A stretch of 47,561 bases of DNA from Verrucomicrobiota bacterium (GCA_003402695.1 QQNC01000002.1:1-47561), one strand, 5' to 3'. Counted from the stretch's first letter, positions 1-7,270 are shown. Notes: a model not told the origin generated them from the letters alone. Program-made: numbers and translations.

Positions 1-108
1 GCCACGGTGTACCCGCCCGCGCGCCGTCACCCGGCGCTTCTTCATTTGACAGTCTAGGGGAAACAAATTGGCTTCAGGCCACTCCCGCCGCGGCGAAAGC
101 CTCGCATC

Positions 109-441
109 ATGACCAAAGCAAAAAACGACCTGGTCTACGGCACGCTCGACATGCTGATTTTGAAGTCGCTCCAGCATGAGCCCATGCATGGTTTGGGCAT
201 CGCCAGCCAAATCCAACTGATGTCCGACGAGGTGCTGCGCGTCGAACAGGGCTCCCTCTATCCCGCCCTCTACCGCCTCGAAGCGCAGGGCTGGATCGCC
301 GCCGAATGGGGCGTCTCGGAGAACAACCGCAAGGCGCGCTTCTACAAGCTGACCGCCGCGGGCCGTAAACAGCTGGCCGCCGAGACCGGACATTGGGCGC
401 GACTCACCACCGCCATTAATCGCGTGCTGACGAAGGCCTGA
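109..441 (+). CDS. PadR-family transcriptional regulator
   Basis: A 110-residue winged-helix regulator. The opening [15 protein letters not shown], the central [16 protein letters not shown] and the GRKQLAAE end are the standard PadR helix-turn-helix plus wing. The length and sequence match the short PadR group common in Acidobacteria and Verrucomicrobia. Members of that group often sit beside genes for membrane transporters they repress, and here a small membrane protein follows 25 nt downstream. The ligand and target are unknown. A TTGACA-like hexamer lies near 46-51, but I find no convincing -10 partner, so I do not call a promoter. Confidence 0.9.
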   Translation: MTKAKNDLVYGTLDMLILKSLQHEPMHGLGIASQIQLMSDEVLRVEQGSLYPALYRLEAQGWIAAEWGVSENNRKARFYKLTAAGRKQLAAETGHWARLTTAINRVLTKA

Positions 442-466
442 GCTCCTCTCCTTCTCCTGACCGCCC

Positions 467-712
467 ATGACCCGCACGGAAGCCCAACTCGACGCCAGCC
501 GACCCATGGGCCCGCGGAGCGTCCGGCTTTTACTCTGGGACCTCCTTTGCCTTTTCGTGGGCGCTGCCATAGTCAGCCGCTACGGGGTCGATACCACCCT
601 CACGTTCGCCACCGGGCTGCTGATTGGGGCGACGGTGAATTCGTTGAGCGCGTGGAAAAGAAAGCGGGCATCAATCGTATGGGCCAGCATGGCCTTGGTG
701 GCCCTGCGCTGA
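467..712 (+). CDS. Small membrane protein of unknown function
   Basis: An 81-residue protein not assigned to a known family. A charged N-terminus is followed by two hydrophobic stretches, roughly residues 21-39 and 44-58, then a KRKR basic cluster and a short hydrophobic tail, suggesting two or three membrane segments. It starts 25 nt after the PadR gene on the same strand, so co-transcription and control by that regulator are plausible. PadR genes of this type often precede permease genes, and this small protein holds that position here. Function cannot be inferred. Confidence 0.6.
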   Translation: MTRTEAQLDASRPMGPRSVRLLLWDLLCLFVGAAIVSRYGVDTTLTFATGLLIGATVNSLSAWKRKRASIVWASMALVALR

Positions 713-740
713 ATCATCGCCCTCCGAATCATCGAGCAAA

Positions 741-1541
741 ATGAAGCCAATTAATCCAATCCCGGTCCTGCTCCTCAGCCGCGTACTCCTGGCCGTCGCC
801 GCCTTCGCCGGCCCCGCCGCGCGCGCCCAGGACCAGCTCGATGTCGGCGTGCGCTCCACGGTGGTGGACAAGCCCTTTGGCCGGGTGAAGTCGGCGCTGC
901 AGGCCGCCAAGCCCCACGGAAAAATCTACGGCATCGTGCTCGTGAAACAGGTCAAATCACAGGACAAACTGGTAAAGCCGGTGGATGAATCCGCCATTCT
1001 CCAGCTGCTCAGCACCGAGCTCAACACCCACGGCTATACGCTGGTGGCGCCCGGGCAGGACCCCGAGATCGTGCTCACCGTCTATTACGGCCGCGGTTTC
1101 CTGAGCAATCCCTACCAGGTTGAGGGTGGCCGCACGGAGACGACGGACGGGGCCTCCTCGGTCACCTCCAGCGGCGGCCAGACGCTGGGCGCCCCTTCGA
1201 TCGCCATCACCGGCATGCCCACCCAGCTCTTCAAGGAGAAGGGCAACGGCTACGAAGCCAAGTTACAGAAAGCCGGTTTCGAAAAACTCTACATCCGGGT
1301 CGCGGCGTGGGCCTACCCCTCCGACCCGAAGTCGCGGGCCCGGCAGCTCTGGAACACGACCATGGTCGTGGATGATCCCGATCACCGCGATCTGAACGGG
1401 GTCATGGAAAAAATGCTCAAGGCTGGCGGGGCGTATTTCGACCACGACATCACAGAGCCGGAAGTGGACGTCTACGAGGCGCTGCCCGAGGGCCACGTGA
1501 ACGTCGGCACCCCCGAAGTGGTGCCGGCCAAAAAATTCTGA
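741..1541 (+). CDS. Secreted protein of unknown function, paralogue 1
   Basis: A 266-residue protein with a Sec signal peptide, cleavage probably after ARA near residue 29. The mature part is one domain that recurs in the next gene. Shared blocks are VGVRSTVVDK just after the signal peptide, KLVKPVD near residue 80, LTVYYGRG, LQKAGFEKLYIRV, VVDDPDHRDLN, and the end block EGHVNVGTPEVVP. I do not recognise the family. No catalytic motif or lipobox is visible. It presumably acts in the periplasm or outside the cell, and it ends 67 nt before its paralogue. Confidence 0.8.
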   Translation: MKPINPIPVLLLSRVLLAVAAFAGPAARAQDQLDVGVRSTVVDKPFGRVKSALQAAKPHGKIYGIVLVKQVKSQDKLVKPVDESAILQLLSTELNTHGYTLVAPGQDPEIVLTVYYGRGFLSNPYQVEGGRTETTDGASSVTSSGGQTLGAPSIAITGMPTQLFKEKGNGYEAKLQKAGFEKLYIRVAAWAYPSDPKSRARQLWNTTMVVDDPDHRDLNGVMEKMLKAGGAYFDHDITEPEVDVYEALPEGHVNVGTPEVVPAKKF

Positions 1542-1608
1542 GCGGCGCGGCCCTCATCCCCCCGCCCGCCCGTTGCCTCACTCCGGCATCCCGGGCCTAC
1601 TTTCCTCT

Positions 1609-2397
1609 ATGAAAACCCTTCGCTCCCGCCTTGTGTCGTCCGCCCCGCGCCCCGCGCCGGCGCGAGCCTGGTTCCTGACGGCGGCGGTCCTGGCCCTGCT
1701 GGTTCCCGCCGGGCGCGCGCAGGACGTGGACATCGGGGTGCGGTCCACCGTCGTAGACAAGTCCCTCCAGTGGTCCCACCAGACCAGCGCGCCCGACGAG
1801 GGCGGCCACGGCAAGAGCTTCGCCCTCTTCGCCATTGATCTGGTGAAATCGGACCAGAAGCTCGTGAAGCCGGTGGATCAGGAGGCGATCCTGCGCCAGC
1901 TCTTGCACCAGCTGGAGCTGAACGGGTTTCACCCGTTCGCGAAGGGCACGAAGCCCGACATCCTCCTCACCGTGAGCTACGGCCGCGGCAGCATGAAGAA
2001 TCCGTACATCCGCGACCAGGGTGAGACGCCCACGATGGACGGCACGCCGGAGTCCAGGATCAGCGGGGCGTTTGCCCAGCAGATCATGGATGAGAAGACG
2101 CCCGGCTATGAGGCGAACCTGCAGAAGGCCAGTTTTGAGAAGCTCTTCATCCGCGTGACCGCTTGGGAGTACAACCCCGACCCCAAGGCGAAGGCGAAGA
2201 TGCTCTGGAAAACCGTCATCGTGGCCGATGACCCCGATCACCGCGACCTGAACGCCATTGCCGCGCAGATGATCGAGGTCGGGGCGCCGTACTTCGACAA
2301 ATCGCTCAAGAAGCCGGAGCTCGATTTCTACCGACCCATGCCCGAGGGTCACGTGAACGTCGGGACCCCGGAAGTGGTGCCACCACGGGCAAAATAG
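1609..2397 (+). CDS. Secreted protein of unknown function, paralogue 2
   Basis: A 262-residue protein starting at the ATG at 1609; an upstream in-frame TTG at 1573 would add 12 residues ahead of the signal peptide and is unlikely. The signal peptide ends near GRAQ, followed by the same VGVRSTVVDK block as the preceding gene. The two proteins align over nearly their whole length, including KLVKPVD, a LQKASFEKLFIRVTAW block, ADDPDHRDLN and EGHVNVGTPEVVP. This is a tandem duplication that has diverged mainly in the middle, where paralogue 1 has a Ser/Gly/Thr-rich stretch. Function is unknown. Confidence 0.8.
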   Translation: MKTLRSRLVSSAPRPAPARAWFLTAAVLALLVPAGRAQDVDIGVRSTVVDKSLQWSHQTSAPDEGGHGKSFALFAIDLVKSDQKLVKPVDQEAILRQLLHQLELNGFHPFAKGTKPDILLTVSYGRGSMKNPYIRDQGETPTMDGTPESRISGAFAQQIMDEKTPGYEANLQKASFEKLFIRVTAWEYNPDPKAKAKMLWKTVIVADDPDHRDLNAIAAQMIEVGAPYFDKSLKKPELDFYRPMPEGHVNVGTPEVVPPRAK

Positions 2398-2421
2398 CAG
2401 GTAGCGCAGGCGACGCTTTTG

Positions 2422-3558
2422 CTACTGCACAAAATTCAGGTCCAACGGCGCGAACACCTTCCGCCCGCTGCGCGACACAAGCGTCACCCCGCCCTTAGCC
2501 GGGACAATGCTCTTCACCGCATCGAAGCCGCGTGGGATCGCCGCCATCGCCATGATGTGCGCCACCCGCAGCGGCCGGTCGGGCCGGAGCTGCACCGCGG
2601 TCGGGCCGCCGGCGCGGGTGAGCCGGTTGGGTTTCGCCGACTCCGCCAGACCGAGATGGAAATACGCCGTCACGTCCTCGAGGCCGACGACATTGAGGTG
2701 CCGCCCGTTCCACGGTGGGTAATGGCGGCCGCCATTGGAGAACCACAGCACCGTCTCGCGCAGGACGCGCGGATTCTTCAGCGTGAAAAAAACCTGCCCC
2801 TCGCCTGGGAACGTCACGGCGTTCCACGCAAACGGCAGGCGCGCATCGCTGATCACCTCCACCAGCTCCTCAAACCCGCGGCGGGCCGGATAGCGCGTGA
2901 GGTCAATCGTGCCGCCCGCGGCCGCCGGCACGCGCTCGAGGGACGAGAACGGCGCGCCGAGCTTGAGCAGCGAGTAGCCCTTGGCCGCCGGCGTTTCCCA
3001 GGCGCCCGGCACCACAAAGCCTTTTTTAAACGCACTCATCGTGAGCGTACCGGCACCCGGCCGATCCGGGAATAGCAGCATCGGGTGCGTCCCGATCGTC
3101 ATCGGGCCGGTCATGCCGGAGAGCACATGCTCGGAATACACCGCGGCATGGCCGTCGCGCAGGATCAGCCGCTTGTCCACGCGCCCGCGGCGCACGCGAG
3201 TCTTCAGCGAGGTATGCAGGGTCGTGGTGCCGTCGGCACAGTCGAGCGACTCAAAGGTCCAGTCGCGGTTGGCGGTTTCACCGTGCGCCGGGTGCTGCTC
3301 CCCACGGTACGGCGCGGCATTGCCGCCAAAGGGCGCGCAGAAAAAGTCACCCCGGGCCACCCGCAGCATGGTCGGCATTTCGGCCGGCAGCAGCTCCTTT
3401 GCCCAGGGCGTGATGGAAAACGGCTGCACTGACTTGCGGCCCAGCTTGAACACCACCGGCGCAAGATGACCGCCCGTGCGGGTGAGAAAACCCTGCACGC
3501 GGTTGCTATTGAAACTCCAGCCGGCCTGGCCGGCCACGGACTTGATGGGGGATTTCAT
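2422..3558 (-). CDS. Aldose 1-epimerase-like (mutarotase fold) protein
   Basis: A 378-residue protein that looks like the galactose-mutarotase superfamily: a beta-rich protein with FCAPFGGNAA near the N-terminal quarter, a HGETANRDW segment, an IGTHPMLLFP strand and a late W-N-G-R-H block. I infer it acts on the sugar handled by the microcompartment operon, for example interconverting anomers of fucose or rhamnose. It is the last gene of the minus-strand cluster, 94 nt after the aldolase gene and separated from it by a large palindrome. There is no signal peptide, so it is cytoplasmic. Substrate and catalytic residues are not certain from sequence alone. Confidence 0.65.
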   Translation of the reverse strand: MKSPIKSVAGQAGWSFNSNRVQGFLTRTGGHLAPVVFKLGRKSVQPFSITPWAKELLPAEMPTMLRVARGDFFCAPFGGNAAPYRGEQHPAHGETANRDWTFESLDCADGTTTLHTSLKTRVRRGRVDKRLILRDGHAAVYSEHVLSGMTGPMTIGTHPMLLFPDRPGAGTLTMSAFKKGFVVPGAWETPAAKGYSLLKLGAPFSSLERVPAAAGGTIDLTRYPARRGFEELVEVISDARLPFAWNAVTFPGEGQVFFTLKNPRVLRETVLWFSNGGRHYPPWNGRHLNVVGLEDVTAYFHLGLAESAKPNRLTRAGGPTAVQLRPDRPLRVAHIMAMAAIPRGFDAVKSIVPAKGGVTLVSRSGRKVFAPLDLNFVQ

Positions 3559-3574
3559 GGGCAGTTTGATTGGT

Positions 3575-3651
3575 GGTAGAGCGGGACCGCTGGGCCCGCC
3601 ATGAAAATATTGCCCTTCCCGAACCGGCGGGCCCAGCGGTCCCGCCCTACC
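3575..3651. repeat. REP-like palindrome between aldolase and mutarotase genes
   Basis: Two 26-nt arms (3575-3600 and 3626-3651) match as an inverted repeat at 25 of 26 positions around a 25-nt loop. Each arm contains the core GGGACCGCTGGGCCCGCC or its complement. Related arms occur at 8952-9024 and 10072-10199 inside the same gene cluster. In the transcript it would fold into a very stable hairpin just after the aldolase stop codon. It could protect upstream mRNA or lower expression of the mutarotase gene. There is no U-tract, so it is not a classic terminator. Confidence 0.85.
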
Positions 3652-3652
3652 G

Positions 3653-4675
3653 TTACGTCTTCGGTGGCTGGCTCACCGGCGCGGCGCGGAAATCACCCGG
3701 GTCGCAGAGCTTACAGTCTTTCGTGCCGAGCCGCTGGTCGGACATTCCGAGTTTTTGGCGGATGGCGATCAGCTCCTTCAGCTTGTCCGCGCCAAACGAG
3801 TGCAGCGGGCTGCCGAGCTGCGAGGCGATCCAGACGGTGCGGCAGTAGGCGTCGATGTTCTCCATCTTCCAGTGCGCGTCCTCGACGTTGTCGCCCCATG
3901 TGATCACGCCGTGGTTCTGCATGAGGACCACCTGATGATTCACGCCCACCTCGCCGACCGCCTTGCCGTTGGCCGGCGTGCCCGGGGTTTGGTACTCCGC
4001 CATGCCAATCTCGCCCAAGAACACCTCCGCCTCGGGGATGAGACAGGAGGGCGGAATGACCGACGCCACCGCGAACGCCGTTGCGTGCACCGGGTGTGCA
4101 TGGATGCACGCGCGGGCCTTCGGCTGGCGTTTCATGATGCCGAGATGGGTCAGCGCCTCGCTCGTGCGCTTCTTCGTGCCGGCCATCTGGTTGCCGTCCA
4201 GGTCGATCAGGCACATGTCACAGGGCTTCATGAAGCCCTTCGAGATCAGCGTCGGCGTGCAGAGCACGAGGTTTTCGGCGACGCGCACGGTGATGTTGCC
4301 GCCGTTGCCGTCCACGTAGTCCTTCTCCCACATCCGCCGGCCGATGTCGCACATCTGGGCCTTGACCGCCTCAACCGCGGGGGAGGTGAAAAATTTCTGG
4401 ATCGCCGCCGGATTCTTTAGGTCGATCGACTGGCTGCAGTCGCAGGAGTGCGGAGCAGCAGAGGCGGCGGAATTCGCCGGCCTGCCGTCCGGCTTGTCCG
4501 CCATAGCCTTGGCGACAGCGGAAGCCTTGGCGAAGAAGGGCCGGGCGGGCAGCTTGCGGCTGCGCATGAGATCGCGGGCGGACGGGGTGATGATGGCGTC
4601 AGCTGGAATCGTGGCGAAGCTCTCGCCCGCACAGAGCATCCGTTCGACATCGGCGGCGGTGATGACCTTGCGCAT
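3653..4675 (-). CDS. Class II aldolase with EutQ/EutT-like N-terminal module (BMC-associated)
   Basis: A 340-residue protein. The core, about residues 95-310, is a class II aldolase/adducin domain of the fuculose/rhamnulose-phosphate type. It shows GNGGN at 123-127, the metal ligands H192 and H194 in HAHP, E215/E217, and H255 in QNHGV. Such enzymes split deoxyketose 1-phosphates into DHAP and lactaldehyde. Residues 1-45 form an extra module, VITAADVERML... then PADAIITPSARDLM, closely resembling the N-termini of EutQ and EutT and probably serving for shell attachment. The linker contains an in-frame dispersed repeat. Cys pairs flank the core (C78/C80 and C321/C324). It starts 4 nt after the last BMC-P gene. 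Confidence 0.88.
   Translation of the reverse strand: MRKVITAADVERMLCAGESFATIPADAIITPSARDLMRSRKLPARPFFAKASAVAKAMADKPDGRPANSAASAAPHSCDCSQSIDLKNPAAIQKFFTSPAVEAVKAQMCDIGRRMWEKDYVDGNGGNITVRVAENLVLCTPTLISKGFMKPCDMCLIDLDGNQMAGTKKRTSEALTHLGIMKRQPKARACIHAHPVHATAFAVASVIPPSCLIPEAEVFLGEIGMAEYQTPGTPANGKAVGEVGVNHQVVLMQNHGVITWGDNVEDAHWKMENIDAYCRTVWIASQLGSPLHSFGADKLKELIAIRQKLGMSDQRLGTKDCKLCDPGDFRAAPVSQPPKT
4493..4538. repeat. Dispersed repeat inside the aldolase reading frame
   Basis: On the coding strand this stretch holds two copies of a CTTCGCCAAGGCT-like core (one reads GTCGCCAAGGCT), followed by ATGGCGGACAAG. It encodes the Ala/Lys-rich linker at about residues 48-61 of the aldolase (FAKASAVAKAMADK). 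A related copy sits inside the BMC-P gene at 4863-4889. Its position exactly between the N-terminal module and the catalytic domain fits insertion of a repeat into a tolerant linker. Confidence 0.6.
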
Positions 4676-4679
4676 AAAT

Positions 4680-4982
4680 TTATTGGGGTGGCTGGTGGAA
4701 AATCTCGTCGGCGATGGCGGCGTTGTACGCGTCCACCGGCGTGGCCTCGGCGAATGGCTTGGAGGCCTCGGAGCCCTCGGTGAAACCGATCAGGTGGCCC
4801 AGCCCGGCGCCGAGGTTGTCGTAGACCACGAGGGTCGGGCCCGCGGTTTGGTTCTGGGACCTGCCCTCCGTAGCCTGGGCGAAGGAGGGCGCCCACGGGC
4901 GCACGAGCAGGAAACGGCCGCCCCGGTAGGACGGGTCCTGCCGGCTGAGGGTGACTTTGCCGATGACGTGGCCGAGGCGCAT
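4680..4982 (-). CDS. BMC-P shell vertex protein (EutN/CcmL family), copy 3
   Basis: A 100-residue pentameric-vertex protein. The start MRLGHVIGKVTLSRQDPSYRG and the later LVVYDNLGAGLGHLIGFTEG block are typical of the EutN/CcmL family, with the conserved D-x-L-G-A-G turn near residue 60. Such pentamers cap the corners of the microcompartment shell. I chose the ATG at 4982 because it lies 1 nt after the stop of the preceding BMC-P gene and gives family length. Residues about 31-38 (PSFAQATE) are encoded by a copy of the dispersed repeat also found in the aldolase linker, lengthening a surface loop. Confidence 0.9.
   Translation of the reverse strand: MRLGHVIGKVTLSRQDPSYRGGRFLLVRPWAPSFAQATEGRSQNQTAGPTLVVYDNLGAGLGHLIGFTEGSEASKPFAEATPVDAYNAAIADEIFHQPPQ
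4863..4889. repeat. Dispersed repeat inside a BMC-P reading frame
   Basis: On the coding strand the sequence CTTCGCCCAGGCTACGGAGG matches the core of the repeat at 4493-4538. It is read in frame and adds a PSFAQATEGR segment to the BMC-P protein. The two other BMC-P proteins of the cluster do not have this segment. Confidence 0.55.
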
Positions 4983-4983
4983 T

Positions 4984-5247
4984 TCAGGAGGAGGCGTCGA
5001 GGATCGCGATGATGGTGTTGCGGAGGGGCGATTTCGGATCGCCGACCTGGGCCCGGGCCGCCGCACCGTCGGTGGAAACCAGCACGCGCTGGTGCTGGCC
5101 GGCGCCGTGGGCATCGAGCGCGAGCACCGGCGTGCCCTCGGCGGCGCCGTGCTCGTTGAGCGGCTGGCAAATGACGGTCCGGCAGCCCCGCAAACTCGGG
5201 TGGCAAACGGTCGAAACCATCACTCCATCAACGCGGGCGAGGATCAT
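4984..5247 (-). CDS. BMC-P shell vertex protein (EutN/CcmL family), copy 2
   Basis: An 87-residue EutN/CcmL-family protein. It begins MILARVDGVMVSTVCHPSLRG, carries the LDAHGAGQHQRVLVSTDG turn expected at the pentamer interface, and ends with an NTIIAILD strand. Its length is exactly that of a single BMC-P domain. It lies between two other BMC-P genes, 6 nt after one and 1 nt before the next, so all three are translated together. Three different vertex proteins are usual for the Planctomycetes/Verrucomicrobia microcompartments. Confidence 0.9.
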   Translation of the reverse strand: MILARVDGVMVSTVCHPSLRGCRTVICQPLNEHGAAEGTPVLALDAHGAGQHQRVLVSTDGAAARAQVGDPKSPLRNTIIAILDASS

Positions 5248-5253
5248 GGGAGG

Positions 5254-5568
5254 TTATTTCGCAGCCTTGGGCTCGGGATAGATCGTGCGGTTGTTCACGT
5301 CCACGTTGTCCACGATGCCGGTGACGACGGCGTCGACGGGCACCGTGGCCATACCGGCGGCCTGGCGGGCGGAACTGCCTTGGCAGAACAGGACCGTCTC
5401 ACCTTGGCCGGCGCCGAGCGAATCGACGGCGACGATGGTGGACGGACCCGGACGAAACTGGCCGGCCTCGTCCACGAGGAGCGGGCGAAGCAGCAGGAGC
5501 TTCCGCCCCTGCAGGGCGTCGTCCTTCTGGGTCGAGACGACGGTGCCGATGACGCGTGCGAGGAGCAT
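5254..5568 (-). CDS. BMC-P shell vertex protein (EutN/CcmL family), copy 1
   Basis: A 104-residue EutN/CcmL-family pentamer protein. It begins MLLARVIGTVVSTQKDDALQG, has VDSLGAGQGETVLFCQGSSA in the middle, and finishes with VDAVVTGIVDNVDV. A short Lys-containing tail (YPEPKAAK) extends beyond the domain. It starts 4 nt downstream of the BMC-H gene stop. The paralogues differ clearly, especially around the central loop, so they may occupy different vertices or bind different partners; that is inference. Confidence 0.9.
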   Translation of the reverse strand: MLLARVIGTVVSTQKDDALQGRKLLLLRPLLVDEAGQFRPGPSTIVAVDSLGAGQGETVLFCQGSSARQAAGMATVPVDAVVTGIVDNVDVNNRTIYPEPKAAK

Positions 5569-5572
5569 GGGA

Positions 5573-5860
5573 TTATTTGGCCTTGCCGGATTTCGGCAGG
5601 ATGGATGCGACCTCGTCGTGGGGGCGCGGGATCACCTGCACGCTGACGACCTCGCCGACGGCGCGGGCCGCCTGGGCACCGGCGTCGGTGGCGGCCTTGA
5701 CCGCGGCGACGTCACCCACCACGACGGCGGAGACGAGGCCATGGCCGACCTGTTTCATGGGACCGGCGAGGGTGACGTTGGCTGACTTCAGCATGGCGTC
5801 CGTGCCAGCGACGAGGGCCGCGAGGCCCCGGGTTTCGAGCAGACCAATGGCTTTAGACAT
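5573..5860 (-). CDS. BMC-H shell hexamer protein, copy 1
   Basis: A 95-residue single BMC domain. [21 protein letters not shown] is the canonical first helix region, [21 protein letters not shown] the second half, and VIPRPHDEV the C-terminal edge. The pore loop reads QVGHG. I start at the ATG at 5860; an open frame continues upstream but would translate a polypyrimidine tract into a Ser/Pro/Leu run. No Shine-Dalgarno site precedes the ATG. Hexamers of this family tile the shell facets. Confidence 0.92.
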   Translation of the reverse strand: MSKAIGLLETRGLAALVAGTDAMLKSANVTLAGPMKQVGHGLVSAVVVGDVAAVKAATDAGAQAARAVGEVVSVQVIPRPHDEVASILPKSGKAK

Positions 5861-5987
5861 GGGAGGAAGGGATGAGGGAATACGGGAATGAGAGAGGGCG
5901 GAGGGAGGAGGGAGAGAGGATAGAGGAGGGAGAGAGGAAAGGTGCGGTAAAGTTGAGTGCGGTTGGCTCACAACAAGACCTCATCCC
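5861..5987 (-). promoter_or_regulatory. Polypyrimidine leader before a BMC-H gene
   Basis: Between two BMC-H genes the coding strand is almost pure C/T for about 80 nt, with repeats such as CTCTCTCC and TCCTCCC running directly up to the start codon. There is no Shine-Dalgarno site. A long unstructured pyrimidine tract could act as a translation enhancer or raise expression of this BMC-H relative to its neighbours. It could also simply be a low-complexity repeat. Function is not proven. Confidence 0.4.
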
Positions 5988-6281
5988 TTAGCCCTGCGCC
6001 GCAGCCCCAATCCATTTGCCGAGGCCGATGAGTTCGTCGTGGGGACGCGGGATGACCTGAACGCTGATGACCTCGCCGACCTTGGCCGCGGCCTCGGCGC
6101 CGGCGTCGATGGCGGCCTTCACGGCGGCGACATCGCCGCGGAAGAATGCGGTGACGTAGCCTGCGCCGATCGGCTCCCAGCCGGTCATGGTGACGCTGGC
6201 GGCCTTGAGGGCGGCGTCGGTGGCCTCGAGAAGGGCGCAGAGGCCCTTCGTTTCAATCATGCCGAGTGCTTCGTGGGACAT
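5988..6281 (-). CDS. BMC-H shell hexamer protein, copy 2
   Basis: A 97-residue single BMC domain beginning [28 protein letters not shown] in the family pattern, with pore-loop PIGAG, then [16 protein letters not shown] and [10 protein letters not shown] short tail ([10 protein letters not shown]) follows the domain. It differs from its neighbours at the pore (GAG against GHG and GGG) and after the pore strand (FFRG). This suggests hexamers with different pore chemistry. The leader is C/A-rich, built of CATCACC-like units, and has no clear Shine-Dalgarno site. Confidence 0.92.
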   Translation of the reverse strand: MSHEALGMIETKGLCALLEATDAALKAASVTMTGWEPIGAGYVTAFFRGDVAAVKAAIDAGAEAAAKVGEVISVQVIPRPHDELIGLGKWIGAAAQG

Positions 6282-6322
6282 TGGAGTAATGGGTAAGAGG
6301 TGATGGGCGATGGGTGATGGGA

Positions 6323-6592
6323 TTACAGCCCGACCTGCTTGAGGAGCTCGGGGTGCGGACGGGCGATGACGTGGGAGCAGACGAGCTCGCCGACGCGCTG
6401 GGCGGCGTCGGCGCCGGCGTCGACCGCGGCCTTGACGCTGCCGACGTCGCCCTTGACGACGACGGTGACAAAGCCGCCGCCGATCTGGATCTGCCGGCTG
6501 AGGGTGACGTTGGCGGCCTTAACCATGGCGTCGGTCGCCTCGATGCTGCCGACGTAGCCGCGGGTTTCTACCATTCCGATGGATTCGTTCAT
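6323..6592 (-). CDS. BMC-H shell hexamer protein, copy 3
   Basis: An 89-residue single BMC domain. It starts [20 protein letters not shown], has pore-loop [25 protein letters not shown], and ends [13 protein letters not shown]. It lies 36 nt downstream of the tandem BMC protein and 41 nt upstream of BMC-H copy 2, so all belong to one transcript. The C-terminus is the shortest of the group. Confidence 0.92.
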   Translation of the reverse strand: MNESIGMVETRGYVGSIEATDAMVKAANVTLSRQIQIGGGFVTVVVKGDVGSVKAAVDAGADAAQRVGELVCSHVIARPHPELLKQVGL

Positions 6593-6628
6593 GATGTTGA
6601 TGGGTTGATTGATGCTGGGTAAATGGAC

Positions 6629-7270
6629 TCAGAGGCGGGTGAGGATCTGGCCGACGCCCTCACTGGGGCGCGGGATGACATGGGCGGAGATGAGCTTGCC
6701 GACGGCCTCGGCGGCGGCGCGGCCGGCGGCAACGGCGGCGGTGACAGCGGCGACCTCGCCCTCGAAGATCACCGTGACATAGCCACCGCCGAGTTTTTCC
6801 TTGGCGATGACGCGCACACCGGCGGCCTTGCAGGCGGCGTCGGTGGCGGCGGTGACGGCGGTGAAGCCCTGCGTTTCAAGCAAGCCGATGGCCTCGGGAA
6901 CTTTGGATTTATCACTCATAGAAACTTTCGTGGGTTGGGGGATGAAAACGACTTCCTGCTCCAGCAGCGGCTGGTACTCCGGCGGACTCTCGATCACGGA
7001 CCATGCCTCCGCATCCGGCGCGTCGAGTGCTTTCGCGGTGAGCGCAACCTTCATTTCCGTGGTGATGGCCCGCGCCGTCTCGATCGCGATCCGCACCGAG
7101 GCGGAATCGCCCGAGAGCTTGAGAAACAGCCCGTAGTAATCGTTCAGCTCCGCCTGCAGCACACGCACGAGCGCGGCCTTCTCGATCCGGTCGAGCACCA
7201 CCAGCGCGGCCCCGAGCGAGTAAACCTCGAGGAGCGCGAGTGCAGGGGGTCTGAGCGTCGGGGCGGACAT
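6629..7270 (-). CDS. Tandem BMC-domain (BMC-T-like) shell protein
   Basis: A 213-residue protein with two BMC domains. The C-terminal one, from about residue 118, is canonical: AIGLLETQGFTAVTAATDAA, pore KLGGG, FEGEVAAVTAAVAAG, VIPRPSEG. The N-terminal one is divergent but follows the pattern: ALALLEVYSLGAALVVLDRI, then NDYYGLFLKLSGDSASVRIA at the pore position and an IETARAITTEM helix. Residues about 80-115 link them. Two-domain proteins form pseudohexameric trimers, often with larger gated pores. An internal ATG (M118, position 6919) could additionally give a separate single-domain protein. The gene begins 9 nt after the isomerase stop. Confidence 0.8.
   Translation of the reverse strand: MSAPTLRPPALALLEVYSLGAALVVLDRIEKAALVRVLQAELNDYYGLFLKLSGDSASVRIAIETARAITTEMKVALTAKALDAPDAEAWSVIESPPEYQPLLEQEVVFIPQPTKVSMSDKSKVPEAIGLLETQGFTAVTAATDAACKAAGVRVIAKEKLGGGYVTVIFEGEVAAVTAAVAAGRAAAEAVGKLISAHVIPRPSEGVGQILTRL

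Noticed and set aside
46-74. TTGACA hexamer as a sigma-70 promoter for the PadR gene
   Set aside because: No -10 hexamer is found at the right spacing.
3575-3651. Palindrome as an intrinsic terminator of the microcompartment operon
   Set aside because: It has no T-run on either strand, and similar elements lie inside coding regions, so a repeat family is the better reading.
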